Below, in pieces: positions 1-5,583 of a stretch of 14,361 nt of DNA. The stretch's first letter is position 1, and each line of letters begins with the position of its first letter. The DNA is from Thermoplasmata archaeon (GTDB lineage Archaea; Thermoplasmatota; Thermoplasmata; Thermoplasmatales; Thermoplasmataceae). The notes beneath the pieces are model-generated. The model was not told where the DNA came from and made no database searches. It worked only from the letters and a program-made list of their open reading frames with translations. The stretch is taken from contig JAJYRT010000019.1 of NCBI GenBank assembly GCA_021793945.1, forward strand, positions 1 through 14,361, in the 5' to 3' direction. The position numbers were made by a program, and so were the translations under genes.

Positions 1-114
1 CATGCAGCGTTCATTGGAGAGGTACTCACTGCCTACTATGACGATTCAAAGAATCCCCTTGTATTCCATGGCGGCAAGTTTTTCCAGTTGGGAAGGCAGA
101 TATCAAAATCATGA
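1..114 (+). CDS. Flavin reductase-like protein, C-terminal end (5' truncated)
   Basis: The window opens inside a gene. Reading frame 1 is open for 37 codons and stops with TGA at 112-114. The peptide contains FIGEV near the start, a run of acidic and tyrosine residues, then NPLVFHGGKFFQLG. The pattern F-I-G-E-V ... P-L-x-x-H-G-G-K/R-Y/F-x-x-L-G is the usual C-terminal end of flavin reductase-like (FMN-binding split barrel) proteins, where the histidine-glycine stretch forms the last strands of the barrel. Such proteins reduce or bind FMN, often for a partner oxygenase or as redox carriers. The N-terminal FMN-binding part lies outside the window, so the exact subfamily cannot be given. The gene converges on the tRNA gene that follows on the other strand. 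Confidence 0.72.
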   Translation, partial: HAAFIGEVLTAYYDDSKNPLVFHGGKFFQLGRQISKS

Positions 115-167
115 AAAATTCTTCTGGATACCGGTAGAATGCACCCACCATCAGACTCTTTTCCTGT

Positions 168-172
168 AAAAA
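168..172 (-). terminator. Oligo-T terminator of the tRNA-Leu gene
   Basis: On the minus strand a run of five T residues follows the tRNA 3' end by about 20 nt, preceded by the T-rich TTCTTTC. Archaeal transcription commonly stops at such T runs. No hairpin is needed and none is obvious. Confidence 0.45.
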
Positions 173-191
173 CGAAAGAAGGCTGCAAGAG

Positions 192-276
192 TGCGAGGGG
201 AGGGATTTGAACCCACGAACCCCTAAGGGACAGAATCTTAAGTCCTGCACTTTTAGCCAAGCTTAGCTACCCTCGC
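192..276 (-). tRNA. tRNA-Leu (anticodon UAA)
   Basis: Read on the minus strand, a 7-bp acceptor stem is formed by GCGAGGG (276-270) and CCCTCGC (199-193), with discriminator A at 192. The D arm holds the conserved TGG of the loop. The anticodon stem CAGGA/TTCTG (one G-U pair) closes the loop CTTAAGA, giving anticodon UAA, which reads the leucine codon UUA. A long variable arm with CCC/GGG makes it class II, as expected for leucine. The T loop is TTCAAAT. The T stem GTGGG/CCCTC contains one U-U mismatch in its second pair. No intron is seen and CCA is not encoded (the genomic sequence after the discriminator is CTC). Overall it closely matches the archaeal tRNA-Leu(UAA) pattern. Confidence 0.95.
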
Positions 277-297
277 AATATATCGGGTTATAACTCG

Positions 298-306
298 GCA
301 ATATAG
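298..306 (-). promoter_or_regulatory. Possible TATA box for tRNA-Leu
   Basis: Minus-strand CTATATTG lies about 27 nt upstream of the mature tRNA 5' end, the expected distance for an archaeal TATA box of a tRNA gene with a very short leader. A second A/T stretch (TTATAA at about 288-293) is too close to act as the box unless transcription starts inside the tRNA. Confidence 0.35.
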
Positions 307-315
307 CGACCTCCT

Positions 316-335
316 CTCCCAGCTTTCGCAGGGAG
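316..335 (-). other. Hairpin with GAAA tetraloop on the minus strand
   Basis: Read on the minus strand the segment folds as CTCCC, a U-U mismatch, GC, loop GAAA, GC, then GGGAG. GAAA is a GNRA tetraloop, a hallmark of stable structured RNA, and it appears only in minus-strand RNA (the plus-strand loop is UUUC). It lies 40-60 nt upstream of the tRNA-Leu 5' end on the same strand. Confidence 0.45.
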
Positions 336-536
336 CTTCCCACTTCAAAGGTTACTGGCGGAATCTCCATGGGCTTGAATTCCCCTCGGCCCGAAGGTAC
401 TTTGTCCTCCATGCTAAGCCATCTGACTTTGCGGATTGCAGGCATGCATGGAGCAATATGCGATCCGACCTTCTTCCATTCTGTCTCCCAGTGGACAGAA
501 ACTTTATCCGCTCTCGATACAAAAATATTCGCTCTC

Positions 537-556
537 GTCCCCTTCCAGAAGGGGAC
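537..556. repeat. Perfect 9-bp inverted repeat with 2-nt spacer
   Basis: The left arm GTCCCCTTC at 537-545 is an exact reverse complement of the right arm GAAGGGGAC at 548-556, separated by CA. With only two spacer bases the innermost pairs must open to make a hairpin loop. As DNA it is a near-perfect 20-bp palindrome that could be a dimeric protein-binding site. A related GGGGACTTCC is repeated at 551-560 and 671-680. Confidence 0.75.
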
Positions 557-863
557 TTCCCGCTCAAGGGAGTTAAAAGTGCTGAATTTCGAAGATGGAG
601 AGGTAAGATGCCCGGTCTTTAGAAATAAATCCAGGAGAACAGAGGGATAAGGGTTAGAACAAATTTTTATGGGGACTTCCAAATAATTTGCCCAAATCCA
701 GCAAATGAAGGTTTAAGAATCGATTTTGAATTATTATTTACATTAAGGAGACAAAGTATTTTCCATGAACTAAAGGCCAGTAAGGAAAATCTGGGATTGT
801 TACACAGGAAGCCCAATAGTAAAACATTAATAGTTAACCCAGCTCTACTACAGAGGAACCAGT

Positions 864-1124
864 TTGACTCTGAAATTGAAAGTTGGAAAGAAGGGCTACA
901 TTATACTACCCAAAGTTCTGAGGGAGGCAGTTGGAATTGAGGAAGGAGATGATCTTACGGTTAGTATAAATGATGGGATAGTTCTTACGCCCTCGAAGAA
1001 ATTTGATAAAGCTGCATTTGAAAAGGTCGCCAAATCACACAAGGAATCCATTCTTTCAGTAAGAGACGCTAAACACCCAGAAATAGGTGAAGTTAAGAAA
1101 TATTCGTTGGAGGATGAGTTTTGA
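864..1124 (+). CDS. VapB-type antitoxin, AbrB/SpoVT DNA-binding fold
   Basis: An 86-residue protein. Residues 1-45 match the swapped-hairpin AbrB DNA-binding domain: LKLKVGKKGYIILPKVLREAVGIEEGDDLTV shows the usual G-x-I-x-L-P-K-x-L-R-E followed by G-I-x-x-G-D-x-L. The rest is a charged tail (residues 50-86) of the kind that wraps the toxin active site. It starts at TTG with a GAGG motif (853-856) 7 nt upstream. The last bases overlap the next gene by 4 nt (TTGA, with stop TGA at 1122-1124), so the two are translationally coupled. The protein would neutralise the PIN toxin encoded next and repress this operon. The family assignment is firm; the exact VapB subclass is not. Confidence 0.88.
   Translation: MTLKLKVGKKGYIILPKVLREAVGIEEGDDLTVSINDGIVLTPSKKFDKAAFEKVAKSHKESILSVRDAKHPEIGEVKKYSLEDEF
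1109..1113 (+). promoter_or_regulatory. Shine-Dalgarno GGAGG for the toxin gene
   Basis: GGAGG lies inside the antitoxin coding sequence, 7 nt before the TTG at 1121. It fixes the toxin start at TTG even though this codon overlaps the antitoxin stop. Confidence 0.7.
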
Positions 1125-1525
1125 CCGGCACATTCATAGATGCAAATTTTTTCATATATATGAATACACCAATCAAAAACATTGACAGTTTTATTGATTA
1201 CTATGAAAAAGAACTTACCAGCAACAGGACATTCACTAATTTGATAGTTTTGGATGAGCTTATTTATATCTCCAAGAAGAAATATGGCATCCCAAACAAC
1301 GTAACTCTTGAATTCATTGATTCCATGATACTCCCCTTCACATCAATTCTTCCGCTTGAGGAAAGCGATTATCTGATTATGAAGGAAACCCTAAAGTATT
1401 GTCCAAAACCAAGCGACGCATTGATTGTCGCCTCCATGAAGCGAGCATCTATTACAGACCTTCTTAGTGAAGACAGTGATTTTGATAAGGTGCCTGCCAT
1501 CAGTAGAAGGTGGCTAAATCCTTAA
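1121..1525 (+). CDS. VapC-type toxin, PIN-domain ribonuclease
   Basis: A 134-residue protein matching a complete PIN domain. The metal-binding acidic residues can be seen in order: D7 in FIDANFF, E46 in LDELIYIS, D99 in KPSDALIVASM, and D118/D120 in the SEDSDFDKV block. PIN toxins of this type are Mg2+/Mn2+-dependent endoribonucleases, and in VapBC systems they cut tRNA or rRNA when the antitoxin is degraded. The target here cannot be read from sequence. The gene starts at TTG, overlaps the antitoxin by 4 nt and has its own GGAGG, a typical toxin-antitoxin layout. All catalytic acids are present and there is no frameshift, so the toxin appears intact. The pair sits beside a tRNA gene in an otherwise gene-poor stretch, which fits horizontal acquisition. 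Confidence 0.9.
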   Translation: MTGTFIDANFFIYMNTPIKNIDSFIDYYEKELTSNRTFTNLIVLDELIYISKKKYGIPNNVTLEFIDSMILPFTSILPLEESDYLIMKETLKYCPKPSDALIVASMKRASITDLLSEDSDFDKVPAISRRWLNP

Positions 1526-1571
1526 ACATTGATCCCTGCTATCCAATTTATACCCATGCTAGGCTATGATA

Positions 1572-1587
1572 TGCCTGTCCTCAGGCA
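1572..1587. repeat. Perfect 6-bp stem hairpin downstream of vapC
   Basis: TGCCTG (1572-1577) and CAGGCA (1582-1587) are exact reverse complements around the loop TCCT. It lies 47 nt after the toxin stop and could stabilise the mRNA 3' end. There is no T run directly after it, so it is not a clear terminator. Confidence 0.4.
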
Positions 1588-1641
1588 AATTATGGCAGGA
1601 AAGTCTTAAGCATTCATTTGAAGGAAATAGAATAAGGCAAA

Positions 1642-1650
1642 TTTAAATTA
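1642..1650 (+). promoter_or_regulatory. TATA box of the 91-residue unknown gene
   Basis: TTTAAATTA is centred about 25 nt before the ATG at 1671, which places the transcription start at or next to the start codon and predicts a leaderless mRNA. Confidence 0.5.
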
Positions 1651-1670
1651 AAAGTCTGCATAAAGAGGAT

Positions 1671-1946
1671 ATGGCTATTCCGGGAAATTTTCCAGATCAG
1701 GGTGAGCTGGTTGAGTTTGAGACAGATGACGAACCAAAGTGGGTAACTGTCAAGTTGAAGGATGGATCAGTTATACAGATAAAAATGGAAATTGTTGCCA
1801 TAATGCGGAATGGCAATGACGTCAACACAGGGCTTCCGCTATACATGGTCCAGGCTACAAATATAATACGGGTACTGAAAGTCCCCAAGGAGCTGATATC
1901 AAAGAAGAAGCAGGAAGAAAGCAAGGGCCAATCGCTATACAGGTAG
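1671..1946 (+). CDS. Small uncharacterised protein
   Basis: A 91-residue protein that I cannot assign to a named family. It starts at ATG and has a TATA-like box at leaderless distance. The sequence suggests a compact beta fold: alternating strands WVTVKLKDGSVIQIKMEIVAI (about residues 24-44) and LYMVQATNIIRVLKVP (57-72), then a lysine-rich helix tail (KELISKKKQEESKG). There is no signal peptide, membrane segment, or cysteine or histidine cluster. Composition and codon use match the surrounding core genes rather than the toxin-antitoxin region. It stands alone between vapC and the Lrp gene. A small beta-barrel of the SH3/Sm kind acting with nucleic acid or protein is possible but not shown. 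Confidence 0.7.
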   Translation: MAIPGNFPDQGELVEFETDDEPKWVTVKLKDGSVIQIKMEIVAIMRNGNDVNTGLPLYMVQATNIIRVLKVPKELISKKKQEESKGQSLYR

Positions 1947-1991
1947 CGATCATGCAACCGATTAGCGCAAACCGTTATTGATCAGAAATGG

Positions 1992-1999
1992 TTTTTAAT
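1992..1999 (+). promoter_or_regulatory. TATA box of the Lrp/AsnC gene
   Basis: TTTTTAAT lies about 25 nt upstream of the GTG at 2020, with no ribosome binding site between. This supports a leaderless transcript and the GTG start. Confidence 0.5.
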
Positions 2000-2019
2000 C
2001 ACCTTGTCTTACTTTAACT

Positions 2020-2412
2020 GTGGATTCAAGAGACCGGCAAATTCTCGAGATCCTGAGGCAGAACTCAAGATACACCAACACCGAGATAGGCAATATGATC
2101 GGTGTGTCCGAGGGGACCGTAAGGAAAAGGGTTGCGAAGATGATCTTTTCCCACACTATCAAGAGATTCACCGTGGAGACAGCAAACGACGGAGTTGACG
2201 GTATCGTGCTCGTCAGGGTTGACCTGAAGAAGGCACAGCATGTCATATCCGAGATCAAGAAAAAGTATTCGGAGATATACGAATTTTCAGGAAAAATAGA
2301 TATTGCGGTGGGGATACACAGCACCAGCCTTTCTGAACTGAACAGCGCGGTTGACGCTATACGAACCCTGGATGGAGTAAAGAGCACGGACACCCTCATA
2401 CGCTTGACCTAG
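2020..2412 (+). CDS. Lrp/AsnC-family transcriptional regulator
   Basis: A 130-residue protein. The N-terminal winged helix-turn-helix covers residues 2-50: DRQILEILRQNSRYTNTEIG and then VSEGTVRKRVAKM, the recognition helix. The C-terminal RAM (AsnC effector-binding) domain covers about 60-128, with the strands GIVLVRVDLKK and the GKIDIAVGIHS block before the final helix and strand. Family members form dimers to octamers and respond to amino acids or other small metabolites; archaeal members often control amino-acid metabolism and their own gene. GTG is chosen as start because it begins the conserved D-x-x-D/R-x-Q-I-L block and has a TATA box at leaderless distance. It is transcribed singly. 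The nearby aldehyde dehydrogenase and methionine genes are possible targets, but the sequence does not prove this. Confidence 0.92.
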   Translation: MDSRDRQILEILRQNSRYTNTEIGNMIGVSEGTVRKRVAKMIFSHTIKRFTVETANDGVDGIVLVRVDLKKAQHVISEIKKKYSEIYEFSGKIDIAVGIHSTSLSELNSAVDAIRTLDGVKSTDTLIRLT

Positions 2413-2436
2413 AGAATTTATGGCTTCCACGGGTAA

Positions 2437-2442
2437 TTTTTT
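2437..2442 (+). terminator. Oligo-T terminator after the Lrp/AsnC gene
   Basis: Six consecutive T residues lie 25 nt after the TAG stop and well before the Alba promoter, fitting archaeal oligo-T termination. Confidence 0.45.
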
Positions 2443-2493
2443 GGGAACAACCTCTCGAAGAGACGCATGTGAAAGTGACCCCGTTGCGTTAAT

Positions 2494-2502
2494 GTTAAAT
2501 AT
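2494..2502 (+). promoter_or_regulatory. TATA box of alba
   Basis: GTTAAATAT is centred about 35 nt upstream of the ATG at 2533. The predicted transcription start near 2523 leaves a short leader carrying TGAGGGA (2521-2527), a plausible ribosome binding site. This gene therefore seems to have a leader, unlike several neighbours. Confidence 0.45.
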
Positions 2503-2532
2503 GGAATCAATCTAATCATTTGAGGGACTACA

Positions 2533-2808
2533 ATGGCTGAAGAAAACATAATATTCGTTGGGAAAAAACCAACAATGAACTACGTTCTGGCAGTTGTCAC
2601 ACAGTTCAACAGCAATAACCTTGACAAAATCACAATCAAGGCCAGGGGAAAGGCAATAAGCAAGGCTGTTGATATAGCAGAGATAACCAGGCACAAATTC
2701 ATCCAGACGGCTAAGTACGACAGAATAAACCTTGAAACTGAAGTCCTGCAGGGTGAACACGGAGAATCTAACGTTTCTTCAATCGAAATTACCCTCAAGA
2801 GGCAGTAA
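2533..2808 (+). CDS. albA: DNA/RNA-binding chromatin protein Alba
   Basis: A 91-residue protein spanning a full Alba domain. It begins ENIIFVGKKPTMNYVLAVVTQFN. The two lysines K11 and K12 sit where the DNA-contacting lysine pair of Sulfolobus Alba lies (K16/K17 there, K16 being the acetylation site). ITIKARGKAISKAVDIAEI is the classic middle block of strand and second helix, and SSIEITLKRQ is the terminal strand. Alba dimers coat DNA and RNA and compact the chromosome. It is a single-gene unit with its own promoter and a likely ribosome binding site, as suits a highly expressed protein. Confidence 0.95.
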   Translation: MAEENIIFVGKKPTMNYVLAVVTQFNSNNLDKITIKARGKAISKAVDIAEITRHKFIQTAKYDRINLETEVLQGEHGESNVSSIEITLKRQ

Positions 2809-2859
2809 TAATATACCATCCCACCTATTTTGGTTGTTTCTATCTCTTCCTGCAAAGTG

Positions 2860-2873
2860 TTATATTTATTTTT
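2860..2873 (+). promoter_or_regulatory. TATA box of the prenyl synthase gene
   Basis: An A/T stretch TTATATTTATTTTT lies about 25-38 nt before the ATG at 2899. It could also serve as the T-rich end of the alba transcript. Confidence 0.45.
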
Positions 2874-2898
2874 GCCATATCCAAAGACTCTGGTTTAA

Positions 2899-3885
2899 AT
2901 GAAGGATTTCTATGAATGGCAGAGCGGTCTGAGCGGGAAGATTGAGGAGGTGAACGAAACCCTCCTTAAGAACGTCTATACGGAACAGGATGAACTTTAT
3001 GAAATGTCAAGGTACACCATTGACGCGGGCGGAAAGCGATTCAGGCCCCTGCTTACAATCCTTTCATTTGAAATCAGCTCAAGAGAGCCATATCAGAAAA
3101 TCCTGGAGCTATCGGCTGGCTATGAACTCATACACACTGCGAGCTTGATTCATGACGATATCATAGACGGCTCGTCACTCAGGAGGGGGAGGCCGACTGT
3201 AAATGCAAAATACGGGATCAACGATGCAATTGTTGTTGGTGACTACCTTTTTGCAAAAGCCTATGAACTTGGGTCAAGGTACGGTCCGGCTGTCTCCAAG
3301 ATAATGGCCGACGCAGCAAGCCTGCTGGCGGAAGGGCAGATACTTGAGGCTGTGAACCTTGCAAACCTCTCAATGAGTGAGGATACCTACTACGAGATTA
3401 TCAAAAAGAAGACCGCCATGTTTTTTTCCGCTTGCGCTCTTGGCGCTACCCATGTGGCAGGGGCTGACCCGATGACAAGGAAAAACCTGACGGATTTCGC
3501 GTACAACCTCGGGATGGCATTCCAGATTACCGATGACATAATCGACATCGTCGGGAACGAGCAGAAGATGGGTAAGCCGTCCTTTGTTGATCTAGAACAT
3601 AATGCAATCACAATACCGGTCATAGTGGCTCTGAAACAGGGCACTGCCTCTGACAGTGCAAAATTGCGCCAGATACTCACGGAAGGTTCTGTAAACGAGA
3701 GCGATAAAGATATCATGAAGGATATACTCGTCAGGTCAGGTTCAATAGATTACTCTTTTTCCGTAGCCAGGAAATACACTGAAAATGCGCTTAAGTCACT
3801 GCAGATGACCGACAGGTCCGCAGACCTGGATCTTCTTGTAGATCTTGCAACCATCGTTATAGACAGAATCAGCCAGCTCGAATAA
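2899..3885 (+). CDS. Trans-isoprenyl diphosphate synthase (possibly long-chain)
   Basis: A 328-residue class I prenyltransferase, normal length. GGKRFRP (44-50) binds the pyrophosphate of isopentenyl diphosphate. The first aspartate-rich motif is DDIID (86-90), followed by R95/R96 in LRRGRPT. The second is DDIID (212-216) after GMAFQITDD, followed by GKP and DLEHNAITIPVI. It condenses isopentenyl diphosphate with an allylic diphosphate using Mg2+. The residue five places before the first motif, which limits product length in archaeal geranylgeranyl synthases when aromatic, is alanine here (A81, in HTASLIHDD). That resembles longer-chain synthases, so the product may be a quinone side chain (Thermoplasma is known to make C35 menaquinones) rather than the C20 membrane-lipid precursor. 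Chain length is inference. Confidence 0.93.
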   Translation: MKDFYEWQSGLSGKIEEVNETLLKNVYTEQDELYEMSRYTIDAGGKRFRPLLTILSFEISSREPYQKILELSAGYELIHTASLIHDDIIDGSSLRRGRPTVNAKYGINDAIVVGDYLFAKAYELGSRYGPAVSKIMADAASLLAEGQILEAVNLANLSMSEDTYYEIIKKKTAMFFSACALGATHVAGADPMTRKNLTDFAYNLGMAFQITDDIIDIVGNEQKMGKPSFVDLEHNAITIPVIVALKQGTASDSAKLRQILTEGSVNESDKDIMKDILVRSGSIDYSFSVARKYTENALKSLQMTDRSADLDLLVDLATIVIDRISQLE

Positions 3886-3976
3886 GCCGGCTCTTACAAG
3901 CAAAATCCAGACAGTTCTCTTTACCTTCTGATCATACAATGGCAAAGTAGAATTACGCAGGAACGATTACAATGCT

Positions 3977-5524
3977 ATGTCGAATGGTGATAATTTCAGG
4001 AACGCAGTTTTGAAGAAACTTGGTCTTGCGGCAGAAAACTCCGGAGTATTTTCTGATCACTGGCACGAGTATAATGAAGAAGATGCAGTTGAGTCTTACA
4101 GCCCTATAGATGGAAAACTCATAGCAGCCGCCTCATCAGCCTCTCCTGAAGACTATGAGCAGGTTCTGAAACACTCCATGAAGGCTTACCGCGAATGGGT
4201 GAACATTCCGGCCCCAAAGCGTGGCGAGATAATAAGGGAAATCGGCAATGAATTGAGGAAGCGCAAAGCCGACCTCGGAAATCTTGTAACGCTTGAAGTC
4301 GGGAAGACGGAAAGCGAGGGGCAGGGAGAAATACAGGAAATGATCGATGTAGCAGATTTTTCGGTTGGCCTCTCCAGGCAGCTCTATGGGCTTACAATGA
4401 CAAGCGAAAGGCCGAAACACAGGCTTTATGAGCAGTGGGTTCCCATTGGTCCCATTGCCGTGGTCAGTTCCTTCAACTTTCCCTCGTCCGTGTGGTCATG
4501 GAATGCCTTTGTTGCCGCGGTTACCGGGGATACGGTGATATGGAAACCATCTTCAAAGGCCCCGCTTACCGCGATAGCAGTCATGAAGGTAATAGCCGGA
4601 GTGCTCGATCGACTCAAAGCTCCACAGATATTTTCCCTTTTAATCGGCGGTGGTTCCATTATCGGCGACAGGATCGCCAACGACACACGCGTTCCTCTGG
4701 TTTCCTTCACAGGTTCGATTCCCGTCGGAAAGACCATAGCAGAGAAGGTCGCCGGTAGGTTTGGAAGGACAATCCTCGAGCTTGGCGGTAACAATGCAGC
4801 GATCGTATCGGACAAGTCGGATATGGATATGGCACTCAAGGGCGTTGTATTCGGTTCCCTTGCAACGGCCGGGCAGAGATGTACAAGCACCAGGAGAGTC
4901 ATAGTGCAGGATAGCATATACGATGAATTCACGTCGCGCCTCAAGAAGGCTTACTCAACGGTAAAGATAGGGCCGCCGGATATGATGGGAGTACTTGTTG
5001 GGCCGCTTATTGACAGCTCAGCTGTAAATCTCTTCCTCTCAGCCATAGAAGAGGCAAAGTCTGAAGGCGGTAGGCTGATCTACGGCGGAAATGTCAGGAA
5101 GATCGAAGGTTACGAAGGTGGCTTTTACGTCGAGCCGGCTATAATAGAGGCAACAGAGCACATGGATATAGTGAAGAAGGAAACCTTTGCCCCAATACTT
5201 TATGTCTTGAGGTACAAGGCCATATCCGATGCTATTCGAATCCATAATTCTGTGCCCCAGGGGCTTTCTTCAGCCATATTCACATATGATCTCAGGGAGG
5301 AGGAAATGTTCCTCGCCGCGACCGGATCGGACTGCGGGCTTGCCAATGTCAACACCAGCACAGCAGGAGCCGAAATTGGCGGAGCATTCGGGGGAGAAAA
5401 ACAGACCGGAGGCGGACGGGAGAGCGGAAGCGATTCCTGGAAATCATACATGAGAAGACAGACTGTGACGAAGAACTGGGGAAACGACATACCGCTGGCG
5501 CAGGACGTCAAGTTTGATATATGA
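3977..5524 (+). CDS. Aldehyde dehydrogenase, ALDH7 (antiquitin)-like
   Basis: A 515-residue NAD(P)-dependent aldehyde dehydrogenase of full length. The oxyanion-hole asparagine is N167 in FNFPSSVW, the cofactor-contacting lysine is K190 in WKPS, the Rossmann turn lies in SFTGSIPVG (243-251), the general base is E268 in ELGGNN, and the nucleophile is C302 in AGQRCTSTRR. The C-terminal block AEIGGAFGGEKQTGGGRESGSDSWK is highly characteristic of the ALDH7/antiquitin group, whose known members oxidise alpha-aminoadipate semialdehyde in lysine breakdown. The enzyme is probably cytosolic. Substrate in this organism is inferred only; related semialdehydes or sugar aldehydes are possible. It starts at ATG 3977; an ATG five bases upstream is out of frame. 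Spacing to its neighbours (91 and 59 nt) suggests its own transcript. Confidence 0.93.
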   Translation: MSNGDNFRNAVLKKLGLAAENSGVFSDHWHEYNEEDAVESYSPIDGKLIAAASSASPEDYEQVLKHSMKAYREWVNIPAPKRGEIIREIGNELRKRKADLGNLVTLEVGKTESEGQGEIQEMIDVADFSVGLSRQLYGLTMTSERPKHRLYEQWVPIGPIAVVSSFNFPSSVWSWNAFVAAVTGDTVIWKPSSKAPLTAIAVMKVIAGVLDRLKAPQIFSLLIGGGSIIGDRIANDTRVPLVSFTGSIPVGKTIAEKVAGRFGRTILELGGNNAAIVSDKSDMDMALKGVVFGSLATAGQRCTSTRRVIVQDSIYDEFTSRLKKAYSTVKIGPPDMMGVLVGPLIDSSAVNLFLSAIEEAKSEGGRLIYGGNVRKIEGYEGGFYVEPAIIEATEHMDIVKKETFAPILYVLRYKAISDAIRIHNSVPQGLSSAIFTYDLREEEMFLAATGSDCGLANVNTSTAGAEIGGAFGGEKQTGGGRESGSDSWKSYMRRQTVTKNWGNDIPLAQDVKFDI

Positions 5525-5553
5525 TTGTTGGTAATACTTTTATCAATAATACT

Positions 5554-5560
5554 CTTTAAT
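5554..5560 (+). promoter_or_regulatory. TATA box of the metF-metE operon
   Basis: TTTAATG, inside an A/T-rich stretch, is centred about 27 nt upstream of the TTG at 5584. No Shine-Dalgarno motif intervenes, so the operon mRNA is probably leaderless. Confidence 0.45.
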
Positions 5561-5583
5561 GTTTTCATAATCCACTTTATAAC

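Larger units (their letters stand above)
277..863. other. Gene-poor stretch with strong inverted repeats and an unexplained open frame
   Basis: I recognise no gene in this 587-bp stretch. Its part 300-690 is richer in G+C than the flanks. It carries several perfect inverted repeats: arms 316-320/331-335, 479-485/494-500 and 537-545/548-556. An 8-bp direct repeat CGCTCTCG occurs at 509-516 and 530-537. On the minus strand a frame stays open for 139 codons from a TTG at 682 to a TAA at 263, running into the tRNA. It has no ribosome binding site and no domain I recognise. A plus-strand frame at 369-650 (93 codons) overlaps it. The C-terminal part of the minus frame (GRGEFKPMEIPP, then VGSS) faintly recalls the loosely conserved tails of IS605-type TnpB proteins, but I cannot establish this. 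The stretch may be a structured RNA, a decayed mobile element, or both. The part 690-863 is A/T-rich and holds the presumed promoter of the next operon. Confidence 0.5.

Noticed and set aside
369..650. 93-codon plus-strand frame in the gene-less stretch
   Set aside because: It lies opposite another open frame, has no ribosome site or TATA box at the right distance, and its composition (many S, T, L, R) is typical of a shadow frame.
300..690. RNase P RNA or SRP RNA
   Set aside because: Individual short resemblances (ACAGAA, GGAAG) occur, but the ordered set of conserved core motifs of either RNA was not found on either strand.
1572..1587. Intrinsic terminator of the toxin-antitoxin operon
   Set aside because: The hairpin is perfect but is not followed by a T run, so it is recorded only as a repeat.
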